Below, in pieces: positions 1 to 5,260 of a stretch of 7,824 nt of DNA; position 1 is the first letter of the stretch, and every line of letters begins with the position of its first letter. The position numbers and the translations under genes are program-made. The notes below the pieces were generated by a model. The model was not told where the DNA came from and did not search any database. It saw nothing but the letters and a program-made list of their open reading frames with translations. The stretch is from Alphaproteobacteria bacterium. GTDB taxonomy: Bacteria > Pseudomonadota > Alphaproteobacteria > UBA6615. Where the stretch lies: positions 1 through 7,824 of the forward strand of contig JAQWSA010000144.1 of the NCBI GenBank assembly GCA_029243445.1, written 5' to 3'.

Positions 1-445
1 GCGCAACTGCTTCAGAAATTGGAACCTGATCTCGTTCAGTAACCCTATTATATCCCCTTGTAACGCAGCGGTCATCTAGCGCGGCGTCCAAGTTATTAGC
101 TACTCCAGCCATTCGTTGTGCACCGATAGATTCAACTCGAACTTGCTCGAAGGCATCATAGAGAGATTTTGCTTCAGCCGTAGCTGGCATGCGTTCATTA
201 TGTATTTTTGGGTTATGATGGCGCTGACGTAAAGCTAACGAGTCTGATTCACCTCTTACAACGCACACCTCTTCATAGGGTAAATCTCTACTAGGTAAGG
301 GAAGGCGGGCCTCGTCTCCTTGTAGAATAGGAGGGTCAGGAGTGAAGGTAACTGATAGTTCAGTATTTTGTGATATTGCTCGCATTGAAGCTGCCGTAAT
401 GCGTCTGAACTCCTCAATAGGACCATCATTGCTACCTTTAACCAT
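1..445 (-). CDS. cobT: Cobaltochelatase subunit CobT, N-terminal part (cut by window edge)
   Basis: CobT partners CobS in the ATP-dependent cobaltochelatase (CobN-CobS-CobT), which inserts Co2+ into hydrogenobyrinate a,c-diamide in aerobic cobalamin synthesis in the cytoplasm. Only the first 148 codons are present; the family is usually about 600-640 residues, so the acidic middle and the C-terminal VWA/MIDAS domain lie outside. The translation starts MVKGSNDGPIEEFRR and contains LPLPSRDLP (48-56), RGESDSLALRQRHHN (64-78), MAGVANNLDAALDDRC (112-127) and GYNRVTERDQVPISEAVA at the edge, all typical of the CobT N-terminus as I know it. The ATG at 445 is the only sensible start, because the same frame is closed by the TAG that ends cobS at 461-463. 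It lies 15 bp after cobS. No clear Shine-Dalgarno is visible (upstream mRNA reads ACGACTAGAAAA), so its translation may depend on coupling to cobS. Confidence 0.95.
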   Translation of the reverse strand, partial: MVKGSNDGPIEEFRRITAASMRAISQNTELSVTFTPDPPILQGDEARLPLPSRDLPYEEVCVVRGESDSLALRQRHHNPKIHNERMPATAEAKSLYDAFEQVRVESIGAQRMAGVANNLDAALDDRCVTRGYNRVTERDQVPISEAVA

Positions 446-460
446 TTTTCTAGTCGTATG

Positions 461-1483
461 CTAATCGTTAGGTTGGGTAATAATACTATCTGAAAGCTCG
501 ACACCAAAGCATCTCTGATAATATTCAGCGACGGTAGATCTTTCGACTTCATCACATTTATTTAGAAAAGTAACACGAAAACCTAGATCTATGGAGTCGA
601 ATATTTCTGCATTGTCAGCCCATGTAATTACAGTGCGAGGTGACATAACTGTAGAAATATCACCCGCAACAAAACCCGCACGAGTTAACTCAGCTGTAGC
701 TACCATAGCGGATACAGAATTTTGACCCTCGTCTGAACTATATTTAGGACACTTAGCAGTTACTATATCTACTTCTTGTTCATGGGGTAAATAGTTAAGG
801 GTTGTAACAATGTTCCACCGGTCCATTTGAGCCTGGTTTATCTGCTGTGTACCATGATAAAGACCAGTTGTATCGCCTAGTCCAACGGTATTTGCAGTAG
901 CAAACAATCTGAAACTTTTATGCGGTCTGATAACTTTATTTTGGTCAAGCAGGGTTAGTTTACTATCTGCTTCAAGTACACGCTGAATCACGAACATCAC
1001 GTCCGGCCTACCCGCGTCATATTCGTCAAATACTAACGCGCACGGATGCTGTAAAGTCCAAGGTAACAAACCCTCACGAAATTCCGTTACCTGTTGGCCA
1101 TCTTTAAGAACAATGGCATCCTTACCTATAAGGTCAATACGACTAATATGGCTATCGAGGTTAATACGAATACAAGGCCAATTTAACCTAGCTGCTACTT
1201 GTTCAATATGAGTTGATTTACCTGTACCATGATACCCTTGGATTAAGACCCGACGGTTATGAGCAAAACCAGCTAGAATGGCTAGTGTTGTATCATGATC
1301 AAAGCGATAACTTTCATCTAGTTCAGGTACATGAATGGTGTGCTCTGAAAATGCTGGAATTTTCATATCTGTGTCGACACCAAAAAGTTCTCTAGCAGAT
1401 ACGAATTTATCTGGGTGTCCACTTGCTGGCATGTCGCCACTTGCCAATATTTCAGTTGCTATTTTTGGTTCTGCAGAATCCAT
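461..1483 (-). CDS. cobS: Cobaltochelatase AAA+ ATPase subunit CobS
   Basis: CobS is the AAA+ ATPase of the aerobic cobaltochelatase; with CobT it forms a hexameric ring complex that powers cobalt insertion by CobN. The 340-residue product is close to the usual length of about 330. Visible motifs are Walker [10 protein letters not shown] (83-91), Walker [10 protein letters not shown] (148-156), sensor 1 ATAN (195-198), QMDRW with a candidate arginine finger R222, and SPRT (281-284) in the sensor-2 region. [15 protein letters not shown] (42-56) is the conserved CobS lead-in. The ATG start has a GGAAG ribosome site 5 nt upstream. The gene sits 39 bp downstream of the J-domain gene and 15 bp upstream of cobT, which fits one transcript. 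No truncation or missing catalytic residue is seen. MoxR-type ATPases are the nearest alternative, but similarity to CobS runs along the whole length. Confidence 0.97.
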   Translation of the reverse strand: MDSAEPKIATEILASGDMPASGHPDKFVSARELFGVDTDMKIPAFSEHTIHVPELDESYRFDHDTTLAILAGFAHNRRVLIQGYHGTGKSTHIEQVAARLNWPCIRINLDSHISRIDLIGKDAIVLKDGQQVTEFREGLLPWTLQHPCALVFDEYDAGRPDVMFVIQRVLEADSKLTLLDQNKVIRPHKSFRLFATANTVGLGDTTGLYHGTQQINQAQMDRWNIVTTLNYLPHEQEVDIVTAKCPKYSSDEGQNSVSAMVATAELTRAGFVAGDISTVMSPRTVITWADNAEIFDSIDLGFRVTFLNKCDEVERSTVAEYYQRCFGVELSDSIITQPND

Positions 1484-1484
1484 T

Positions 1485-1499
1485 TAAACTTCCAGTTTA
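1485..1499 (-). promoter_or_regulatory. cobS ribosome binding site inside a small inverted repeat
   Basis: On the minus strand the bases just before the cobS ATG read TAAACT-GGA-AGTTTA. This is a perfect 6-bp inverted repeat with a 3-nt loop. The Shine-Dalgarno core GGAAG (1489-1493) lies across its loop and 3' arm. The stem has only one G-C pair, so it would be weak. The Shine-Dalgarno assignment is firm; a regulatory role for the fold is only a possibility. Confidence 0.45.
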
Positions 1500-1522
1500 G
1501 CTGTTATGGGGTATGATTTACG

Positions 1523-2107
1523 TTAAACTTCAATTTTTTTTGCTCGAGTCAGCGTCTCATAAGCTCTATTTATCAATTTTAGCTGCTCCTCGGCATCTTT
1601 ATTGTCTCTATTTGTATCTGGATGATGAATTTTAACAAGCTCTTTATACTTATTTTTTATCTCTTGGCGAGTCACCGGTGGAGATAAATTTAATATTGAT
1701 AGAGCTTCCAATTCTTTTCCGGTTGCGGCTAGGTTACTACTTTTAGTTTTTTCCCCTACTTCTTGGTCTTCAAATAGACCAAAACTATCATTTATTTTAT
1801 AACTATAAAAACTGTCTCCACCGAGGGGTCGCGTTGGTCTATGCCAATAGGTGTCTGCTCTGCGTTCAACTTCTACTTCATCTTCACTCATACCAGCATA
1901 ATAATTCCAGCTTTTATTATACACTCGAATATGTTCCAAACAAAACCAATAATAATCTTGTAGGTGTTCACGAGATTTAGGTGCACGATACTGTCCAGCT
2001 TTCTGACAATCTGGTGAATCGCAATTTTGAGTTACTTTGTCATTATCATTTTCCAAATCAGACAAATCACTTTTGTCTGAAAAGAAATTGTTGTATCCCT
2101 CATTCAT
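1523..2107 (-). CDS. J-domain (DnaJ-like) protein upstream of cobS
   Basis: This 194-residue protein has a C-terminal J domain (about 133-190) with the signature HPD at 162-164, preceded by helix II YKELVKIHH and followed by helix III EEQLKLINRAYETL. J domains stimulate the ATPase of Hsp70 (DnaK). The N-terminal half is not DnaJ-like: it carries CDSPDC (C29, C34), YRAPKSR (40-46) and YYWFCLEHIRVYNKSWNYYAGMS (52-74, C56 and H59). The Cys/His spacing C-x4-C-x21-C-x2-H could bind zinc, which is inferred. There is no G/F-rich linker and no CxxCxGxG repeat domain, so this is not DnaJ itself. A low-complexity linker runs from about 112 to 130. I recall the same two-part protein beside cobS in many Alphaproteobacteria. 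The ATG at 2107 has AGGA only 2 nt upstream, a short spacing. A role as co-chaperone for CobS/CobT or a neighbouring protein is inferred from position only. Confidence 0.9.
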   Translation of the reverse strand: MNEGYNNFFSDKSDLSDLENDNDKVTQNCDSPDCQKAGQYRAPKSREHLQDYYWFCLEHIRVYNKSWNYYAGMSEDEVEVERRADTYWHRPTRPLGGDSFYSYKINDSFGLFEDQEVGEKTKSSNLAATGKELEALSILNLSPPVTRQEIKNKYKELVKIHHPDTNRDNKDAEEQLKLINRAYETLTRAKKIEV

Positions 2108-2181
2108 TGTCCTAATATGTCTAGATTAAAGGTTGCTAGCAAGCCGATCAATAAAATTTAAAGTAAAAATTTTAATTAAGC

Positions 2182-2187
2182 AGGAAG
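2182..2187 (+). promoter_or_regulatory. Shine-Dalgarno deciding the TTG start of bolA
   Basis: AGGAAG lies 6 nt before the TTG at 2194-2196, an ideal spacing. No in-frame ATG or GTG lies between this site and the conserved BolA sequence, so the TTG is the supported start. Confidence 0.7.
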
Positions 2188-2193
2188 AAAATA

Positions 2194-2460
2194 TTGAATC
2201 GATTAGATGTAATTCGGACTAAGCTAGATAAGGCACTAAGCCCTTCAGAAATAAATGTGGTAGATGAATCCAGCTTACATGCCGGTCATGCGGGTTCTCA
2301 TGAAGGTGGGGAGACACACTATCGCGTTGAAGTTAGATCTGCTGTATTTATAGGAAAAAGTAGAGTTGAGCGGGAAAGATTGATACATAGTTTGTTGGTT
2401 GATGAGTTTTCAGGCGGTCTACATGCATTATCTATCAAGGCTAGAGTTCCAGAAGATTAA
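2194..2460 (+). CDS. bolA: BolA family protein
   Basis: This is an 88-residue BolA-type protein. The family acts with monothiol glutaredoxins in iron-sulfur cluster and iron homeostasis, and some members bind DNA. The KH-like fold is covered end to end: VDESSLHAGHAG (23-34), ETHYRVEVRSAVFIGKSR (40-57), the following VERERLIHSLL (58-68), and the C-terminal GGLHALSIKARVP (74-86). His77 is the near-invariant histidine that in characterised relatives ligates the shared cluster with glutaredoxin; His32 lies in the variable Cys/His loop. The start is TTG at 2194 with AGGAAG 6 nt upstream. It diverges from the J-domain-cobS-cobT unit across 86 bp. Its stop is 30 bp from the stop of the convergent DUF2889 gene, and no clear terminator hairpin lies between them. 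The subgroup (BolA or IbaG/BolA1-like) is not settled from sequence alone; no functional link to cobalamin synthesis is shown. Confidence 0.93.
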   Translation: MNRLDVIRTKLDKALSPSEINVVDESSLHAGHAGSHEGGETHYRVEVRSAVFIGKSRVERERLIHSLLVDEFSGGLHALSIKARVPED

Positions 2461-2490
2461 TGGCTATTACTATATTATCTATTTTAGTTT

Positions 2491-3072
2491 TTATGATTTT
2501 AATTTAGTCGCCGTTCCATTATAAAATTTTGGCCAAAATTCTTTAGTTTTATCCCCGTCACTTCGAAATGCATAACAAGTATTCAAAAGGCGAGGAACTT
2601 TATCAGTATTTAACTTTTTATCTTCATCTGACTTGCTAGTGTTCTTTATTGGAATAATTGTTTGAAATGCAGTGGTGGCTACCGGGGCTAATAATTCAAC
2701 TAAATGCGTGCAGCCTTCAACGCCACCAACTTTTTTAAGAGCACGCTGGCGCCAACCAGGCCCTATTTTTAATCCTACTAAACGCTTAAAATTCGGTGTT
2801 ATGTCTTTACAAATTTTGAAAGGACTATAGTCAGTTTTGGCCTCTACTTCTATAATCTCTAGATGATCATTAATTGTCAGTCTTATCCACATTTCATGTA
2901 TAGGTGTTCCAGGTTTTATTTCTCCGCGCTCATTATTTTTAAATGTGTAGCTCTTGGTATCTTTAAGATGGCCTTCTATATCCCATAACCCATCTTCACG
3001 CTGATATCCTTCACAGAAAATATTACGAGTATGAATATGTTTTCGTTTTTGTGGCGTTGGAAGAGGCATCAT
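2491..3072 (-). CDS. DUF2889 family protein, function unknown
   Basis: The 193-residue product matches what I know of DUF2889 proteins, whose function is not established. Conserved blocks seen are MPLPTP (2-7), GYQREDGLWDIEGHLKDTK (22-40), ERGEIKPGTPIHEMWIRLTI (48-67), GLKIGPGW (100-107), GCTHLVELLAPVATTAFQ (120-137) and CYAFRSDG (166-173). Cys20, Cys88, Cys121, Cys166, His60 and His123 could form a metal or active site, but this is speculative. There is no signal peptide or membrane segment, so a cytoplasmic protein is expected. Two adjacent ATG codons exist (3072 and 3069). AGGA at 3078-3081 is 5 nt from the first and 8 nt from the second, so either may be used; relatives begin MPLP, favouring the second. 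The gene faces bolA and lies 164 bp downstream of aroB on the same strand. The C-terminal 30 residues are lysine-rich and less conserved-looking. Confidence 0.85.
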   Translation of the reverse strand: MMPLPTPQKRKHIHTRNIFCEGYQREDGLWDIEGHLKDTKSYTFKNNERGEIKPGTPIHEMWIRLTINDHLEIIEVEAKTDYSPFKICKDITPNFKRLVGLKIGPGWRQRALKKVGGVEGCTHLVELLAPVATTAFQTIIPIKNTSKSDEDKKLNTDKVPRLLNTCYAFRSDGDKTKEFWPKFYNGTATKLKS

Positions 3073-3136
3073 TTTATTCCTGAAGTAAACCCTAAGTAAC
3101 TAAATATTTTAAGTCGAATAGTGTATGGTAAATTTG

Positions 3137-3189
3137 ATGTTCAATATCAAACATTATTATTTTTTAGATGTTATAACTATTAAACATCT
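3137..3189. repeat. Two similar dyad repeats between aroB and the DUF2889 gene
   Basis: Two inverted repeats share the half-sites ATGTT and AACAT. The first is ATGTT (3137-3141) and AACAT (3150-3154) around 8 nt. The second is AGATGTT (3166-3172) and AACATCT (3183-3189) around 10 nt. Their centres are 32 bp apart, about three helical turns. They lie downstream of aroB and 65-117 bp upstream of the DUF2889 start. No T-run follows either dyad on the minus strand, so they do not look like the aroKB terminator. The rest of this 164-bp gap is AT-rich with no convincing -35/-10 pair. Confidence 0.45.
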
Positions 3190-3236
3190 TGCCTTTTGAA
3201 AAACTAATAAACTATTTTCCTATCACAACTGATTTC

Positions 3237-4370
3237 TTAATGAATTAAAATATCATTTAATAATGACTCAACTACATTTAAATCTACATCCTCGGCTATA
3301 AAGGCATCGCCTATAGAGTTAGCGAGAATAAAAGTAGGATGCCCTTGAGCAGCTTTTTTGTCTTTTTTCATAAGTGATATTAGTTTTTCACTGTTCCACT
3401 CTGATGTTGGGTGTTTAGGGAGGTCAGTAGATAGACCAACAGACTGCAAATGATCACATACTTTTGCGCTATCAATTGGTAAACAAAAATTAAGTCTTGA
3501 TGACAGTTCAAATGCTAAAGCTATACCAATACCTACAGCTTCACCGTGAAGTAAATAATTATTAAATCCTGTTTCAGATTCCAAAGCGTGGGCAAATGTA
3601 TGACCTAGATTTAATAGAGCTCTTTTTCCACTTTCATATTCATCTTCAGCTACTATCCTAGCTTTCATCTTACAGCTTTTTGCTATAGCTTTTACTCTGG
3701 CCTCATGATTTCCTTGAATTAGCGAAGTACCATTGATTTCAAGCCATGAAAAAAATCTAGAATCTCCTATCAGGGCGTATTTTACGGTCTCTGCATATCC
3801 AGCTAAAAGCTCCCTGTTTGGAAGAGTATTGAGAGTTTCAGTGTCGGCTATTACTAGGCGCGGTTGATAGAAACTACCTATCAAATTCTTCCCTATTTTA
3901 GTATTGATTGCAGTTTTGCCTCCAACGGAACTATCCACTTGTGCTAGAAGTGAAGTTGGAACTTGTATATAATTTATACCCCTTAATAGCGCACTGGCAG
4001 CGAATCCTGTGATGTCTCCTATGACGCCGCCACCCAAGGCGATTAGAGTTGTTGTTCGTTCTATTCCTAGATCTAAAAGGTTATTAAGCAAGTTTTCAAA
4101 GTTACTGAATGACTTAGTGCCCTCTCCAGCTGGAAGAATAATTTTATCATTATTTATCCCAACTGCATTTAAGCTAACTGATAAACGCTTCATATAGATT
4201 GGAGCTACATTTGTATCACTGATGATAATTGCCTTTGGTGTCTCTAAACGCTCAGCAATTAAATGACCTGCGTTATCGATAATATTAGGAGCAATAAGTA
4301 TATCGTAACTTCTGGGGCCAAGGTCTACTGTAATAATTTCAACGGGTGTTTCTGTTTTTCTCAAATTCAT
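3237..4370 (-). CDS. aroB: 3-dehydroquinate synthase
   Basis: AroB converts 3-deoxy-D-arabino-heptulosonate 7-phosphate to 3-dehydroquinate, the second shikimate-pathway step, using NAD and a divalent metal in the cytoplasm. The 377 residues match the family's usual 360-380. Visible motifs are GEGTKS (82-87), the NAD-binding GGGVIGDITGFAAS (113-126), RGINYIQVPTSLLAQVD (130-146), SSVGGKTAIN (147-156) and KNLIGSFYQP (161-170). The metal ligands by analogy with E. coli are E194 (AETVKYAL), H257 (LNLGHTFAHALE) and H275 (HGEAVG). All key residues are present. The ATG start overlaps the aroK stop as ATGA (4367-4370). A strong GAGGAG ribosome site at 4376-4381 lies inside the end of aroK, which indicates translational coupling. 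No clear intrinsic terminator follows the gene. Confidence 0.98.
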   Translation of the reverse strand: MNLRKTETPVEIITVDLGPRSYDILIAPNIIDNAGHLIAERLETPKAIIISDTNVAPIYMKRLSVSLNAVGINNDKIILPAGEGTKSFSNFENLLNNLLDLGIERTTTLIALGGGVIGDITGFAASALLRGINYIQVPTSLLAQVDSSVGGKTAINTKIGKNLIGSFYQPRLVIADTETLNTLPNRELLAGYAETVKYALIGDSRFFSWLEINGTSLIQGNHEARVKAIAKSCKMKARIVAEDEYESGKRALLNLGHTFAHALESETGFNNYLLHGEAVGIGIALAFELSSRLNFCLPIDSAKVCDHLQSVGLSTDLPKHPTSEWNSEKLISLMKKDKKAAQGHPTFILANSIGDAFIAEDVDLNVVESLLNDILIH

Positions 4371-4963
4371 TTTTGCTCCTCACTGCGATGAGCGTCTAAA
4401 GATTTTACCACTTGATGCAATGTTTCCTCGGCCGAAACATCTAGGCTATTAATAATTATATCAGCTAGTTGGTATATAGGATACCTTACTTCAATTAACT
4501 GCTTAAGTACTTCTCTATGGTTTTTGTTTTTTAATAATGGACGATTTTTTCTTTTTGATGTTCTTTTAACTAAAGTGTCAAGGTCCGATCTTAACCAAAT
4601 AGAAACCCCATTTTCAGAAATAACCTTTCGAGTTTCTGGGTCCATAAATGCACCTCCACCAGTTGCTAATACTATTGGTGGCCCGTCAAGCAAACGAGTA
4701 ATAACCCTCCTTTCGCCTTCCCGGAAGTTTTCTTCTCCTAAACGCTCGAATATATCTTCAATCGAAGAATCTGCTGCTTTTTCAATCTCGTCATCTGCAT
4801 CTGAGAAAGGTAACCCAAGGCGGACAGCCAGACGACGCCCAATTGATGTTTTTCCAGCTCCCATAAGACCAACTAAAACAATCTTATTTTTATAAGATTG
4901 TTTTTTGTTGCCGGAAATATTATGGCCATTTTTTTTATTAATTGTTTTCTTAGAATTAATCAT
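4367..4963 (-). CDS. aroK: Shikimate kinase
   Basis: AroK phosphorylates shikimate at the 3-OH using ATP, the fifth shikimate-pathway step. The product has 198 residues. Walker A is GLMGAGKT (32-39). The shikimate site shows DADDEIE (55-61), R81 in ENFREGE, and GGG (102-104). RPLL (141-144) belongs to the LID, and R160 lies in VRYPIYQ. The kinase core begins near residue 27; before it is an Asn/Lys-rich tail (MINSKKTINKKNGHNISGNK...) not needed for the fold. Short N-terminal extensions are common in alphaproteobacterial AroK. No other ATG, GTG or TTG occurs between the ATG at 4963 and the P-loop, so this start is the only usable one although no Shine-Dalgarno is evident (upstream reads AATAGTAACGA). 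It is first in an aroK-aroB operon, with a 4-base overlap to aroB. Confidence 0.97.
   Translation of the reverse strand: MINSKKTINKKNGHNISGNKKQSYKNKIVLVGLMGAGKTSIGRRLAVRLGLPFSDADDEIEKAADSSIEDIFERLGEENFREGERRVITRLLDGPPIVLATGGGAFMDPETRKVISENGVSIWLRSDLDTLVKRTSKRKNRPLLKNKNHREVLKQLIEVRYPIYQLADIIINSLDVSAEETLHQVVKSLDAHRSEEQK
4875..4904. repeat. Perfect 13-bp inverted repeat inside the 5' end of aroK
   Basis: AAAACAATCTTAT (4875-4887) and ATAAGATTGTTTT (4892-4904) are perfect reverse complements around a TTTT loop. On the plus strand the right arm runs into TTTTTT (4901-4906), giving the outline of an intrinsic terminator for transcripts antisense to aroK. On the aroK mRNA the same sequence can form a hairpin over codons 21-30, at the junction of the Asn/Lys tail and the kinase core. 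Only two G-C pairs are in the stem, so the fold is weak, and AT-rich coding bias may explain part of it. Confidence 0.5.
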
Positions 4964-4987
4964 TCGTTACTATTACATGTTTGCTAA

Positions 4988-5017
4988 AGTATATGTAGGG
5001 TTGCCGTGAAATTGCCA
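4988..5017 (-). promoter_or_regulatory. Possible aroKB promoter
   Basis: On the minus strand TATACT (4988-4993, five of six matches to the -10 consensus) follows TGGCAA (5012-5017) after 18 bp. The -35 match is poor. The -10 would place the transcript start about 20 nt before the aroK ATG. This is a suggestion only, resting mainly on the -10 match and its position in the divergent gap. Confidence 0.25.
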
Positions 5018-5086
5018 TTTTTGCAAAGTACCATAATATGACTGATTTTGTAGTGCCTCGTTTTTAATATTGATAATTTTAACGGG

Positions 5087-5116
5087 TTGACGCAAACAAA
5101 CTATCATAGAGACTAT
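5087..5116 (+). promoter_or_regulatory. Possible promoter for the microprotein-solenoid-xerD unit
   Basis: TTGACG (5087-5092, five of six to the -35 consensus) stands 18 bp before GACTAT (5111-5116), a weak -10. Shifted AT-rich alternatives overlap it (CTATAT, TATATA). The position just ahead of the ribosome site at 5119-5122 would give a very short leader. The strong -35 match in an otherwise AT-rich divergent gap is the main support. Confidence 0.3.
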
Positions 5117-5118
5117 AT

Positions 5119-5122
5119 AGGA
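5119..5122 (+). promoter_or_regulatory. Ribosome binding site of the 43-codon gene
   Basis: AGGA is 6 nt before the GTG at 5129 and 9 nt before the TTG at 5132. It supports translation of the small reading frame and slightly favours the GTG start. Confidence 0.5.
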
Positions 5123-5128
5123 TTACAG

Positions 5129-5260
5129 GTGTTGAAAATATTAATTATATTTATTTTTGTAGTGATAGTTGGGGGAGCTGTGTTTCTAGCAAACTGGGAT
5201 ATTCCGGCACCACTGCAGAGTATTGAAAAGGTTTTGCCAGATGATCGTTTTAGCCGATAA
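5129..5260 (+). CDS. Small single-helix membrane protein, function unknown
   Basis: This 43-codon gene (GTG at 5129, or TTG at 5132 for 42 codons) encodes an N-terminal hydrophobic helix LIIFIFVVIVGGAVFLA (about residues 5-21). A short polar tail follows: NWDIPAP (22-28) and IEKVLPDDRFSR (32-43). One membrane anchor with few charges before it suggests an inner-membrane protein with the tail outside; the topology is inferred. From memory, similar tiny proteins ending W-D-I-P-A-P ... E-K-V-I-P-D-x-R-F occur in Rhodospirillales-type bacteria, so I think it is a real conserved gene, but I could not search. AGGA at 5119-5122 provides a ribosome site. Its last 20 bases overlap the start of the secreted protein gene, implying co-translation. 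No function is known to me. Confidence 0.7.
   Translation: MLKILIIFIFVVIVGGAVFLANWDIPAPLQSIEKVLPDDRFSR

Noticed and set aside
256..555. 99-codon minus-strand open frame
   Set aside because: It lies across the cobT start and cobS end in another frame, and the cobT and cobS frames there have clear family sequence.
1213..1395. 60-codon plus-strand open frame
   Set aside because: It is antisense to the Walker A region of cobS and has no features of its own.
2108..2193. Cobalamin riboswitch or strong promoter ahead of the J-domain-cobS-cobT unit
   Set aside because: The 86-bp gap is too short for a cobalamin riboswitch with its conserved B12-box, and no well-spaced -35/-10 pair stands out on either strand.
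2461..2490. Bidirectional terminator between bolA and the DUF2889 gene
   Set aside because: The 30-bp gap is T-rich, but I find no stem-loop of useful length in it.
3166..3205. aroKB intrinsic terminator
   Set aside because: The AGATGTT/AACATCT stem is followed by T residues only on the plus strand side that does not serve aroB, and on the minus strand it is followed by an A-run.
4524..4895. 123-codon plus-strand open frame
   Set aside because: It is fully antisense to aroK, whose motifs are intact. Its Ser/Pro/Arg-rich product has no recognisable feature and looks like a shadow.
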